Of a DNA stretch of 64,000 nucleotides, positions 17,981 through 26,617 are shown one piece after another (the first letter of the stretch is position 1; each line of letters starts with the position of its first letter). Origin of the DNA: Candidatus Hydrogenedens sp. (GTDB lineage Bacteria; Hydrogenedentota; Hydrogenedentia; Hydrogenedentales; Hydrogenedentaceae). The notes beneath the pieces are model-generated. The model saw nothing but the letters and a program-made list of their open reading frames with translations. It searched no databases and was not told where the DNA came from. The stretch spans positions 28,203 through 92,202 of the forward strand of contig DAOSBX010000010.1 in NCBI GenBank assembly GCA_035361075.1. The letters are read 5' to 3'. A program made the translations under genes and the position numbers.

Positions 17981-18808
17981 ATGCATTATATATTAGGAAT
18001 ACCCGAATATCTGTGGCTCCCTATCCTTGCAGGACTTTTCTCCGGAATTGCTTGTAGTATTGTTGGCGTTTTTATTGTTACGATGCATTTATCCTTCTTA
18101 GGGATTTGTATTGCCCACTCTGCATTTACAGGGGCATTATTTGGGCTATGGGTAGGTTGGAACCCTCTGGCAGGGGCTATTTTATTTAGTCTTATTGCTT
18201 CTGCTATAGTAGGACCCCTTGCAGACCGAGGGGAATTAAGCCCAGACACATCTACAGGTATTGTCTTTTCAACAATGTTAGGATTGGCTTTTCTCTTTCT
18301 CGGTCTGATTCCTGGTTCTAAAGCCAGTGCTTTGAGTTTATTCTGGGGAAACATCTTAACCGTAACGCAGATTGACATATATATTTTAGCGGGCATAGCT
18401 ATTTTTTTATTGCTATTATTTACTGTTTTTTATAAAGAAATTCATGCAGTTTTATGTCATCGTCAGATTGCTATGTATGTTGGAATACCAACCGCCCTTA
18501 TTTTTTACTTGCTATTAATTGCCACGGGATTAACCATTGCAGTCTCTTTACAAACTGTGGGTGGTTTGCTAATTTATAGTTTGTTGTTAAATCCCTCCGC
18601 ATCAGCACATCAACTTACCTACCGATTCAAAACGATGCTCATTTTATCCGTTCTCTTTGGTGTAATTTCTTGCTGGGGTGGAATTGCTCTTTCATACAAA
18701 TATAATCTGCCTACAGGTGCTACGATTATATTAATCTCTTCTGTGATATTCATCCTATCTGCCATCTTTTCACCCAAAAGACAGATAAAAGGAACAAAAA
18801 ATGTCTAA
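17981..18808 (+). CDS. metal ABC transporter permease (ZnuB/TroC-like)
   Basis: 275 residues with about eight to nine hydrophobic segments spread over the whole length, as in the ABC-3 permease family. Family-like pieces are the first helix (LAGLFSGIACSIVGVFIV), a conserved ISFLGxxIAHSAF-like stretch (LSFLGICIAHSAFTGALFGL), LSPDTSTGIVFSTMLGLAFL, and a penultimate QTVGGLLIYSLLLNPSASA segment that contacts the ATPase. It forms the inner-membrane channel for the metal. Its last eight bases overlap the start of the methyltransferase gene, which implies coupled translation. Confidence 0.9.
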   Translation: MHYILGIPEYLWLPILAGLFSGIACSIVGVFIVTMHLSFLGICIAHSAFTGALFGLWVGWNPLAGAILFSLIASAIVGPLADRGELSPDTSTGIVFSTMLGLAFLFLGLIPGSKASALSLFWGNILTVTQIDIYILAGIAIFLLLLFTVFYKEIHAVLCHRQIAMYVGIPTALIFYLLLIATGLTIAVSLQTVGGLLIYSLLLNPSASAHQLTYRFKTMLILSVLFGVISCWGGIALSYKYNLPTGATIILISSVIFILSAIFSPKRQIKGTKNV

Positions 18809-19439
18809 CAAACAACCTATGTGCTCGGACAAACAATATCATCATCAAAAAGAAATTATAGATTTCTTTGACCATCATGCACCTCAATGGGATTCATATG
18901 TCTCTGAAGGTGTGTTGGACAAAGTAGAAAATCTTTTAAAAAATATTGATATCAAACCCACCAATACAATCCTCGATATTGGTTGTGGAACAGGGATTTT
19001 AGTCCCTTATTTGTGGAATCGTTTACAGCAGAACGGAACTCTAATTGAAGTGGATGTTTCACGTGAAATGATTTGGCATGGTAAAATGAAATTTAAGAAA
19101 ATTCCATGTCATTGGCTAATCACAGATGCCCATTTCCTGCCACTTAAATCTGAAATTGCTGATGTTATTATCTGCTTTTCGATATTCCCCCATTTAATAG
19201 ACAAAAAACAAGCTATAACAGAGCATAGCCGAGTATTAAAAAAGGGTGGAATCTGGGTTGTTTGTCATTCACAGCCCAGCAAAGCAATTAATGAATTTCA
19301 TCAACATGTCGGCGGTGTTGTGGCTAATCATGTAATACCAGAGATAAATGAAATAACACAGTTTTTAAAAGATGCCAATTTAAACTTGCACCATTTTCAA
19401 GACAATGAAGAAGGATACCTGCTTATAGCGACACGCTAA
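18801..19439 (+). CDS. class I SAM-dependent methyltransferase linked to the metal importer
   Basis: 212 residues. Motif I is ILDIGCGTGILVPYL (about 54-68), the acidic loop is EVDVSREM, then DAHFLPLKSEIADVIICFSI and a post-II motif with EHSRVLKKGGIWVVCH, as in the UbiE/COQ5-like group. The N-terminus is rich in His and Cys (MCSDKQYHHQKEI and FDHHAPQWDSY). The substrate is unknown. It overlaps the permease gene by 8 bases and AAGGAAC lies upstream, so it is the last gene of the importer operon. A role in processing a metal-bound small molecule or in a metal-linked cofactor is only inference. Confidence 0.8.
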   Translation: MSNKQPMCSDKQYHHQKEIIDFFDHHAPQWDSYVSEGVLDKVENLLKNIDIKPTNTILDIGCGTGILVPYLWNRLQQNGTLIEVDVSREMIWHGKMKFKKIPCHWLITDAHFLPLKSEIADVIICFSIFPHLIDKKQAITEHSRVLKKGGIWVVCHSQPSKAINEFHQHVGGVVANHVIPEINEITQFLKDANLNLHHFQDNEEGYLLIATR

Positions 19440-19449
19440 AACAAACTGT

Positions 19450-19479
19450 TTAACATCATGCCTATCATTTTGATATAAT
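19450..19479 (+). promoter_or_regulatory. extended -10 sigma70 promoter for the carbon-metabolism run
   Basis: TTAACA at 19450, 18-base spacer, consensus TATAAT at 19474 preceded by TG to give TGATATAAT. About 48 bases lie between the -10 box and the ATG at 19528, whose ribosome site is AAGGA. One of the best promoters in the window. Confidence 0.7.
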
Positions 19480-19527
19480 TTCTACATCAACTTACCTTAT
19501 CCCGAACTAAACAAAAAGGATGCTTTT

Positions 19528-20361
19528 ATGGGTAGCGATATTTCTATTTTTGATTTGACTGGTAAAACTGCTGTCGTTACAGGAGGTGCTGGTGTGCTTG
19601 GAACATCGATGGTTGAGGGATTAGCCCGTGCTGGAGCATCTGTTGCCATAGCAGATGTTTTATTAGACAAGGCAAACGAACTAAAACAGAAAATTGAAAA
19701 TCAAGGTGGAAAAGCACTTGCCCTATATATGGATGCTTTTGATAAGGGCACCATCGAAGAATGTGCTAATAAACTAATTAAAGAATGGGGAAAAATTGAT
19801 ATTTTAGTTAACGGTGTAGGAGGCAACATGAAACAAGCAACGACATCCCCAGAATTAAGTTTTTTTGACATACCCGTCGATGCCTTCCAAAAAGTCGTTA
19901 ACTTGAACTTATTAGGTGGTGCCATTATACCTTCTCAGGTATTCGGAAAATATATGATAAAGAATACAGAAGGAGGTTCTATCATCAATATTGCGTCTAT
20001 GAATGCTATTCGACCGTTAACACGTATACCTGGCTATAGTGCTGCGAAATCTGCTGTTGCCAATTTTACCCAATGGTTAGCAGTACATTTTGCTCAGGAA
20101 TATAATCCAAAATTAAGAGTTAATGCTATAGCCCCAGGTTTTTTCCTAAGTGAACAAAATCGGTATTTATTAATTGACGAGAAAACAGGAGAACCTACAA
20201 CCCGAGGGAAAACGATATTAGCCCATACTCCTATGGGTCGCTATGGTGACCCATCAGATCTTATAGGAACACTTATCTGGCTTGCCAGTGATGCATCAAA
20301 ATTCGTTACAGGTATCATAGTTCCCGTTGACGGCGGATTTTCAGCATTTTCTGGCGTGTAA
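19528..20361 (+). CDS. uxuB: SDR oxidoreductase, D-mannonate oxidoreductase (YjmF/UxuB type)
   Basis: 277 residues of the short-chain dehydrogenase fold: TGGAGVLG cofactor loop (18-25), LVNGVGG, catalytic Ser157, Tyr170 and Lys174 (GYSAAKSA). The late segment PGFFLSEQNRYLLIDEKTGE followed by TTRGKTILAHTPMGRYG is the insertion typical of Bacillus YjmF-like fructuronate/mannonate oxidoreductases, which is why this substrate is proposed over a generic SDR. The reaction is D-mannonate to D-fructuronate with NAD(H), in the cytoplasm. First gene behind the promoter at 19450. The other hexuronate enzymes (UxaC, UxuA, KdgK, KdgA) are not in the window. Confidence 0.75.
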   Translation: MGSDISIFDLTGKTAVVTGGAGVLGTSMVEGLARAGASVAIADVLLDKANELKQKIENQGGKALALYMDAFDKGTIEECANKLIKEWGKIDILVNGVGGNMKQATTSPELSFFDIPVDAFQKVVNLNLLGGAIIPSQVFGKYMIKNTEGGSIINIASMNAIRPLTRIPGYSAAKSAVANFTQWLAVHFAQEYNPKLRVNAIAPGFFLSEQNRYLLIDEKTGEPTTRGKTILAHTPMGRYGDPSDLIGTLIWLASDASKFVTGIIVPVDGGFSAFSGV

Positions 20362-20391
20362 TAAATAAACATGTAAAAAAAGGAACAAAAA

Positions 20392-21285
20392 ATGAAAGAA
20401 GATATTCAAAAATTATTAGACCACAAACCCACTTCTCCATTTTTAATCGCCATTGATTCCGATGGTTGTGCCTTTGACACAATGGAATTAAAACAAAAAG
20501 AATGTTTTACACCGAATACAATTAAATATTGGAATCTCCAAGCCATCTCTAAATATGCCCGTGAAGCATGTGAATTTGTAAATCTCTATTCCAAATGGCG
20601 TGGAGCCAACCGTTTCCCTGCTCTCATAAAAGTTTTTGACCTCTTAATGGATTGGGACAAAGTCAAGGCAAGAAAAGTTCAAATTCCACAAACACCAAAT
20701 TTGCGAAAATGGATTGAAACAGAAACAAAATTGGGCAATCCTGCATTGGAAACATATTGCAAAGAACATCCAGACCAGGAGGATATGCAGATAACGCTCC
20801 AATGGAGTAAGGCAGTTAATAAAACGGTTGAAGATATTGTCAAAGGTGGTTTACCTCCGTTCCCCTTCGTGGAAGAATGCCTTCAAAAATCTCAGGGAAA
20901 AGCAGATATTATGGTCTGTTCACAAACTCCGACCGAAGCATTAGTCCGTGAATGGCAGGAGCAAGACCTTGCCAAATACGTGTTTGTTATATGCGGACAG
21001 GAAATAGGTACAAAGGCGGAACATATTAAGTTCGCTTCGGAAAACCGATACGAAAAAAATCATATCTTGATGATTGGCGATGCCTATGGCGACCTTAAAG
21101 CGGCTCGTGCCAATAACGCATTGTTTTTCCCCATCAACCCAGGTCACGAAGAAGAGTCATGGCAACGACTTTACGAAGAAGGATTAGACCGCTTTTTCAA
21201 TGGCACTTTTGAAGGAGAGTATGAAACTGCTCTTATCAAAGAATTTGACAAATATTTACCTGAAATTCCACCCTGGAAAAGATAA
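20392..21285 (+). CDS. HAD-superfamily hydrolase
   Basis: 297 residues. Motif I is IAIDSDGCAFDTM with the nucleophile and acid Asp pair (DSDG) near residue 22; motif II is VCSQTPTEALV; motif III/IV is LMIGDAYGDLKAA near residue 225. A large helical cap (about 40-165, WRGANRFPALIKVF and similar) is inserted between motifs I and II, so it is a C1-cap type phosphatase or phosphoglycolate-phosphatase relative. Substrate unknown; the position 30 bases after the mannonate oxidoreductase and before pdxB suggests a phosphorylated sugar or sugar acid. AAGGAAC precedes the ATG. Confidence 0.8.
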   Translation: MKEDIQKLLDHKPTSPFLIAIDSDGCAFDTMELKQKECFTPNTIKYWNLQAISKYAREACEFVNLYSKWRGANRFPALIKVFDLLMDWDKVKARKVQIPQTPNLRKWIETETKLGNPALETYCKEHPDQEDMQITLQWSKAVNKTVEDIVKGGLPPFPFVEECLQKSQGKADIMVCSQTPTEALVREWQEQDLAKYVFVICGQEIGTKAEHIKFASENRYEKNHILMIGDAYGDLKAARANNALFFPINPGHEEESWQRLYEEGLDRFFNGTFEGEYETALIKEFDKYLPEIPPWKR

Positions 21286-21314
21286 ATTTTTTACAGATAA
21301 AAACAATTAAAACT

Positions 21315-22466
21315 ATGTTAATTATTGCAGATGAAAATATCCCTTATGTAAAAGAAGGTTTTAACCAATTCGGAGAAGTAATCACTGTCCATGGCAGAAA
21401 AATTACAAAGGACATTATTAAAAATGCAGATATTCTTTTGGTTCGCTCTATCACAAAGGTAAATGCTGACCTTCTTGAAGGGTCTTCTATTCGTTTTATT
21501 GGTACTGCAACAATTGGCTATGACCACATTGACCTCGACTATATAAACTCAAAAGGTATTGCCTTTTCCAGTGCCCCAGGGTCGAATGCGAATAGTGTAG
21601 CGGAGTATGTAGTTTCAGGACTGCTTCAATTGGAACAAAATCATGGATACAAATTGCAAGGTAAAAAAATAGGTATTGTGGGTGTAGGGAATGTAGGTTC
21701 TCGTGTTGCCAAGAAGGTCCCTGCATTAGGTTTGTTTCCTGTGCTTTATGACCCACCTCTCGCGGAAAAAATGAATAATTACCCATTATTTGAATCGCTT
21801 GAAACTATTTTAAATTGCGACATTATTACCTTCCATGTTCCTTTAGAGAAAAAAAGTCCCTATCCAACCTTCCACATGGCAGATAAAGATTTCTTTGCAA
21901 AGATACAAAAAGGCACTGTAATCATCAACACCTCACGTGGTGCGGTTATAGAAACAGAATCATTATTAAATGCAATCGAACAGGGAATTATCTCTCACTC
22001 TATTATTGATGTCTGGGAGAATGAACCGAATATTAATATTAACCTTTTAAAAAAAGTAACAATAGGCACCCCTCACATTGCAGGATATTCTTTCGATGGT
22101 AAGGTAAATGGGACTTATCAATTGTATCTGGCTTTATGTAATTTTCTAAAGGAAAAACCTACATGGGATTACAGAAAAAATCTACCCGACCCTCCTATTA
22201 AGGAAATACACATAACTGATAATAATCCACTAATCCTACATTCCATAGTTCACAAAATATATAATATAACCGCAGATGATAAGGCGTTAAGAGAAATAGA
22301 AAATAAAGAAGAAAGTGAACGAGGTTCTTATTTCGACCTCTTACGAAAGAATTATCCCATTCGGCGGGAATTTCACAATACAACTATCCGTTTTAATAAA
22401 GATAATCCAATTTTGGCAAATCAATTTGAGCGATTAGGCTTTAAGATTATAAAGGATTGCAAATGA
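21315..22466 (+). CDS. pdxB: 4-phosphoerythronate dehydrogenase-like protein PdxB
   Basis: 383 residues, matching PdxB length and unlike the shorter simple hydroxyacid dehydrogenases. It begins MLIIADENIPYVKEGFNQFG and has LLVRSITKVNADLL and FIGTATIGYDHIDLDY, all PdxB-like. The NAD site is GKKIGIVGVGNVGSRVA; catalytic residues are in NTSRGAVIE (Arg), WENEPNI (Glu) and TPHIAGYS (His). The last ~80 residues form the PdxB dimerisation domain. PdxB oxidises 4-phospho-D-erythronate in pyridoxal-phosphate synthesis. No serC, pdxA or pdxJ is visible. Its stop codon overlaps the start of the LarA-like gene (ATGA), which is an unexpected partner for vitamin B6 synthesis. Confidence 0.85.
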   Translation: MLIIADENIPYVKEGFNQFGEVITVHGRKITKDIIKNADILLVRSITKVNADLLEGSSIRFIGTATIGYDHIDLDYINSKGIAFSSAPGSNANSVAEYVVSGLLQLEQNHGYKLQGKKIGIVGVGNVGSRVAKKVPALGLFPVLYDPPLAEKMNNYPLFESLETILNCDIITFHVPLEKKSPYPTFHMADKDFFAKIQKGTVIINTSRGAVIETESLLNAIEQGIISHSIIDVWENEPNININLLKKVTIGTPHIAGYSFDGKVNGTYQLYLALCNFLKEKPTWDYRKNLPDPPIKEIHITDNNPLILHSIVHKIYNITADDKALREIENKEESERGSYFDLLRKNYPIRREFHNTTIRFNKDNPILANQFERLGFKIIKDCK

Positions 22467-23716
22467 TACAACAATGTGTTGCGGAAAAAAATTTTTTAAA
22501 GCCTGAAGAGATTTCTCAATTTGTCCATAAAGTTTGTTCTGGATTAGAAGTTCAAGGGAAAAAAGTCCTCGTTATTATTCCAGACCAAACGCGTAGTATG
22601 CCCATGCCTCTTATGTTCAAAACTCTAACAGAAGCATTATCTCCTAAAACAGCAAAATTAGATTATATCATTGCGTTAGGGACACATCCTCCCCTACCTG
22701 AAAGTATGATTTGCAAGTTATTAGGTGTTACATCAGAAGAACTACATACAAAATATAAAAACATAAAAATTATCAATCATGCATGGCAGGACCCGAATGT
22801 CTTACATCTTTTAGGTATTATCTCGAAAGAAAAAGTTTATGAATTCTCAAATGGTTTGCTCAATCAAGAGGTCCCTGTTCAAATCAACCGAGTAATTCTT
22901 GATTATGATGTTATCCTCATTGTGGGTCCCGTTTTCCCTCATGAAGTTGTAGGTTTTAGCGGGGGAAATAAATATTTCTTTCCGGGGATTTCAGGCCCTG
23001 ATTTTCTTAATGTATTCCACTGGTTGGGGGCATTGATAACAAACATAAAAATTAACGGTATTAAACATACACCGGTTCGCCAATTGATTGACTATGCGAG
23101 TTCCATGATACAAAAAGAAAAATATTGTTTTGCCCTGAATGTGGAACATGACAAAACCCGTGCTATCTTTTTCGGAACACCTGAAGAGGCATGGGATGTT
23201 GCAGCAGATTTATCAGCAAGAACACATATTATTTATAAACCTCGTGCTTACCATTCTATTCTGGCAGAGTCGCCTCTTATGTATGATGAAATATGGACAG
23301 CGGGAAAATGTATGTATAAATTAGAGCCTGTTGTTGCTGATGACGGAGAACTTATTATTTACGGACCTCATATCAAAGAGATTAGCGTTACACATGGACA
23401 CCTAATTCGTAAAATCGGATATCATACTCGTGACTACTTCCTTGCACAGATGGACAAATTTCGCGACATTCCAGGTGGTATTTTAGCTCATTCTACACAC
23501 GTCCGCGGAATAGGAACCTATATTAACGGCATAGAAAAACCACGAGTCAAAGTAACCTTAGCCACATCTATTCCTAAAGAAATATGCGAAGAAATTAATT
23601 TAGGTTATAGAGACCCATATTCGATAAATATAGAGGATTGGAAAAATCGAGAAGATGAGGGGATTCTCTTTGTTCCACAAGCTGGGGAAATCCTCTACCG
23701 AGTAAAAAACTCATAA
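22463..23716 (+). CDS. LarA-family nickel-pincer racemase/epimerase
   Basis: 417 residues. Characterised lactate racemase LarA carries a nickel-pincer nucleotide tethered to Lys184 with ligands and bases His108, His174 and His200. Here His160, Lys170 and His186 (PHEVVGFSGGNK and FLNVFHW) reproduce the same 10 and 16 residue spacings. His75 in ALGTHPPLPE and Arg in PDQTRSMP match the other active-site segments. The enzyme should racemise or epimerise a 2-hydroxyacid; which one is not shown. Its ATG overlaps the pdxB stop and AAGG is 8 bases upstream; an upstream in-frame TTG at 22457 is less likely. The cofactor-synthesis genes larB, larC and larE are not in this window. Confidence 0.85.
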   Translation: MIQQCVAEKNFLKPEEISQFVHKVCSGLEVQGKKVLVIIPDQTRSMPMPLMFKTLTEALSPKTAKLDYIIALGTHPPLPESMICKLLGVTSEELHTKYKNIKIINHAWQDPNVLHLLGIISKEKVYEFSNGLLNQEVPVQINRVILDYDVILIVGPVFPHEVVGFSGGNKYFFPGISGPDFLNVFHWLGALITNIKINGIKHTPVRQLIDYASSMIQKEKYCFALNVEHDKTRAIFFGTPEEAWDVAADLSARTHIIYKPRAYHSILAESPLMYDEIWTAGKCMYKLEPVVADDGELIIYGPHIKEISVTHGHLIRKIGYHTRDYFLAQMDKFRDIPGGILAHSTHVRGIGTYINGIEKPRVKVTLATSIPKEICEEINLGYRDPYSINIEDWKNREDEGILFVPQAGEILYRVKNS

Positions 23717-23807
23717 ATGTTTATACTTTCACATAAGAAACTCAGTAATTTAAAATAAACTTAAAATGCCATATATCCAAATTAACTTTAGAAAGGAGAT
23801 AAAGATA

Positions 23808-25094
23808 ATGCCTAAAAATGTTATCGTTGCTCAATCAGGTGGGCCGAGTCCTGTGATAAACAACTCACTTCGAGGTGTAATAGAAACGTGCAAAATGTTT
23901 CCCGAAACCTTCGGGACAGTTTATGCTGGTTGGCATGGAATTGAAGGCGTTATTAAAGAAGAACTTCTAAATTTATCCGAACAAAACCCAGAAGAAATTG
24001 CTTTATTGAGACATACCCCCGCAGCAGGTTCTATTGGAACATGCCGATACAAATTAAAGAAAGGGCAAGAAGAAGATTATCAGCGAATTATTGATGTAAT
24101 GAAAGCCCACGACATCGGATATTTCTTTTATATCGGTGGAAACGATTCAATGGATACTGCAAACAAGGTAAGCAAATTAGCCTTAGAGCAAGGTCTCGAC
24201 CTGGTGGCGGTAGGTATTCCAAAAACAATAGACAATGATGTAGGAGATTCCGAATTCAAACTTATAGACCACACACCAGGTTACGGAAGTGTCGCTCGTT
24301 ACTGGATGTGTATGGTTCAGAATGCTGAAGAGGAAAATCGCGGTTCCTGTCCAGCGGACCCTGTATTAGTATTACAAGCCATGGGCAGAAAAATTGGTTT
24401 CATTCCAGCATCCGCACGCTTAGCCGACCCAGACCGACAGATACCCCTTCAAATATACATGACTGAATCAAAAGTTACCCCTGAACAAATGTGCGACCTT
24501 GTAAACGACCAACTAAAACGCGATGGTCGTTGTATTATTGTAGTAAGTGAAGGCTTTGAAGTCGGCGAGATTGGAGAACTAAAAGACAGTTTCGGACATA
24601 CTCAATTTGGTTCTGCAAAACTTACTGCAAGCCAGAAAATAGTAAACCTTCTCAATGAAAAAGGTTTGGCAGTTCGTGGTTCTGCACGAGGACAGGTCAT
24701 GGGAACAGACCAACGCTCTTCTGCTATTTATGCCTCTGTTGTTGATTTAGATGAAGCCTACAATGTTGCACAAAAAGCAGTGCTTATCGCTTTAGAAGGT
24801 GAAAATGGCTGGATGGCAACTATATTAAGAACCCCTGGGACTATTTACCACGTCTATTACGATAAAGTTCCATTAGAAAAAGTGGCTAATTCAGAACGCA
24901 CGTTCCCAGAAGCATGGATAGCCCCTAATAGAATTGATGTAACAGACGACTTTATTAAATATGCCATGCCATTGGTCGGTGAAGAATGGGCAAGTGTCCC
25001 ATTGGTGAATGGAAAACAACGCTTTACTCAATTTAGACCGATTTTTGCTGAAAAGAAATTACCTGCCTACGTTCCTCAGGGGCATAGAAAATAG
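23808..25094 (+). CDS. pfp: 6-phosphofructokinase, PPi-dependent type
   Basis: 428 residues from the ATG at 23808, chosen over one at 23766 because AAGGAGAT is 7 bases upstream and the fold begins right after it (NVIVAQSGGPSPVINNSL). The donor-specificity positions are GGNDS (Asp113, where ATP enzymes have Gly) and PKTIDND (Lys139, where ATP enzymes have Gly), the signature of pyrophosphate use. Substrate-side pieces include TPGYGSVARY and QAMGRKIGFIPASARLAD. It interconverts fructose 6-phosphate and fructose 1,6-bisphosphate reversibly in glycolysis. The gnd gene follows 63 bases downstream. Confidence 0.88.
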   Translation: MPKNVIVAQSGGPSPVINNSLRGVIETCKMFPETFGTVYAGWHGIEGVIKEELLNLSEQNPEEIALLRHTPAAGSIGTCRYKLKKGQEEDYQRIIDVMKAHDIGYFFYIGGNDSMDTANKVSKLALEQGLDLVAVGIPKTIDNDVGDSEFKLIDHTPGYGSVARYWMCMVQNAEEENRGSCPADPVLVLQAMGRKIGFIPASARLADPDRQIPLQIYMTESKVTPEQMCDLVNDQLKRDGRCIIVVSEGFEVGEIGELKDSFGHTQFGSAKLTASQKIVNLLNEKGLAVRGSARGQVMGTDQRSSAIYASVVDLDEAYNVAQKAVLIALEGENGWMATILRTPGTIYHVYYDKVPLEKVANSERTFPEAWIAPNRIDVTDDFIKYAMPLVGEEWASVPLVNGKQRFTQFRPIFAEKKLPAYVPQGHRK

Positions 25095-25157
25095 CATTTA
25101 CGATATAATTATTCATTCTACAAACAAGCAATAAATATTAAGATAAAGGAGAATCAT

Positions 25158-26612
25158 ATGAGCGAACTTAAAGACATCGGATTAATAGGTTTAGCAGTAA
25201 TGGGTGAAAACCTGGTGCTAAACATGGAAAGTAAAGGTTTTAGCGTTGCGGTATTCAATCGCACTGTATCCAAAGTAGATGATTTCATCAACGGTCGTGC
25301 AAAAGGAAAAAATATAAAGGGCTGTCATTCCTTACAAGAACTTGTGAATAGTCTAAAAAAACCACGCAAAATTATGCTTATGGTAAAAGCAGGTCAAGCA
25401 GTAGATGACTTTATTGAACAACTTATTCCATTATTAGACCAGGGAGATATTATTATTGATGGAGGTAATAGTCATTTCCCTGACACAACCCGCAGAACGA
25501 AATATTTAGAAAGTAAAGGCCTTCTATATATAGGCACAGGTGTATCGGGTGGAGAAGAAGGAGCCTTAAAGGGTCCATCCATGATGCCTGGCGGTTCTCC
25601 ACAAGCATGGCAACATGTAAAAGACATTTTTCAATCTATATGTGCTAAAACTCCGGAAGGAGAACCCTGTTGCGATTGGGTAGGAGAAAATGGAGCAGGC
25701 CACTTCGTTAAAATGGTACATAATGGTATCGAATATGGTGATATGCAAATGATATGTGAGACATATCATCTTATGAAACAGGGTTTAGGAATGACAAATG
25801 AGGAGATGCATCAGGTCTTTTCGGATTGGTATAAAGGAGAATTAAATTCATATCTTATCGAAATTACCCGCGACATTCTTGCATACAAAAATGAAGAAGG
25901 TCAATATGTCGTTGACCTTATTTTAGATACTGCCGGACAAAAAGGCACAGGCAAATGGACTGTTATCTCTGCTTTAGATGAAGGGCAACCTTTAACAGCC
26001 ATTGCAGAAGCAGTGTTTGCACGTTGTTTGTCCTCTATTAAAGAAGAACGGGTAAAAGCCAGTCAAGCATTACAAGGGAAAGTAACCAATTTCACAGGTG
26101 ATAAAAACCAATTTATTAATGACCTCCGCAAAGCCCTGTATGCCTCTAAAATTGTCAGTTATGCTCAAGGCTACCAATTAATGCGTTCTGCTGCAAAAAC
26201 TTATAACTGGAACTTAAATTACGGCGGTATTGCATTAATGTGGCGGGGAGGCTGTATTATCCGCTCTGTATTTTTAGGTAAAATAAAAGAAGCCTTCGAT
26301 AGAAACCCCAATTTAGAAAATCTGTTATTAGACCCATTCTTTGCGGGTATAGTCAATGATACACAAGATAGTTGGCGTCGTGTTGTTTCTACTGCGGTGC
26401 AATTAGGAATCCCTGTACCTGCCATCAGTTCTGCATTATGCTACTTCGATGGCTATAGAAGTGCATGGCTTCCAGCAAACCTTCTTCAAGCACAACGCGA
26501 TTATTTCGGTGCTCACACATATGAACGAGTAGACAAACCCAGAGGTGAGTTTTTCCACACCAACTGGACTGGGCGTGGCGGTTCAACTTCTGCCTCAACA
26601 TATACTGTTTAG
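25158..26612 (+). CDS. gnd: 6-phosphogluconate dehydrogenase, decarboxylating
   Basis: 484 residues, typical for the long decarboxylating form. The NADP motif is GLIGLAVMGENLVLNM; GVSGGEEGALKGPSMMPGG is the substrate loop; catalytic Lys and neighbours are in GAGHFVKMVHNGIEYGDMQ; DTAGQKGTGKWT and the C-terminal HTNWTGRGG tail are present. It converts 6-phosphogluconate to ribulose 5-phosphate and CO2 with NADP(H). AAGGAG lies 6 bases before the ATG. No glucose-6-phosphate dehydrogenase is near, so 6-phosphogluconate may come from gluconate. Confidence 0.96.
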   Translation: MSELKDIGLIGLAVMGENLVLNMESKGFSVAVFNRTVSKVDDFINGRAKGKNIKGCHSLQELVNSLKKPRKIMLMVKAGQAVDDFIEQLIPLLDQGDIIIDGGNSHFPDTTRRTKYLESKGLLYIGTGVSGGEEGALKGPSMMPGGSPQAWQHVKDIFQSICAKTPEGEPCCDWVGENGAGHFVKMVHNGIEYGDMQMICETYHLMKQGLGMTNEEMHQVFSDWYKGELNSYLIEITRDILAYKNEEGQYVVDLILDTAGQKGTGKWTVISALDEGQPLTAIAEAVFARCLSSIKEERVKASQALQGKVTNFTGDKNQFINDLRKALYASKIVSYAQGYQLMRSAAKTYNWNLNYGGIALMWRGGCIIRSVFLGKIKEAFDRNPNLENLLLDPFFAGIVNDTQDSWRRVVSTAVQLGIPVPAISSALCYFDGYRSAWLPANLLQAQRDYFGAHTYERVDKPRGEFFHTNWTGRGGSTSASTYTV

Positions 26613-26617
26613 AATAT

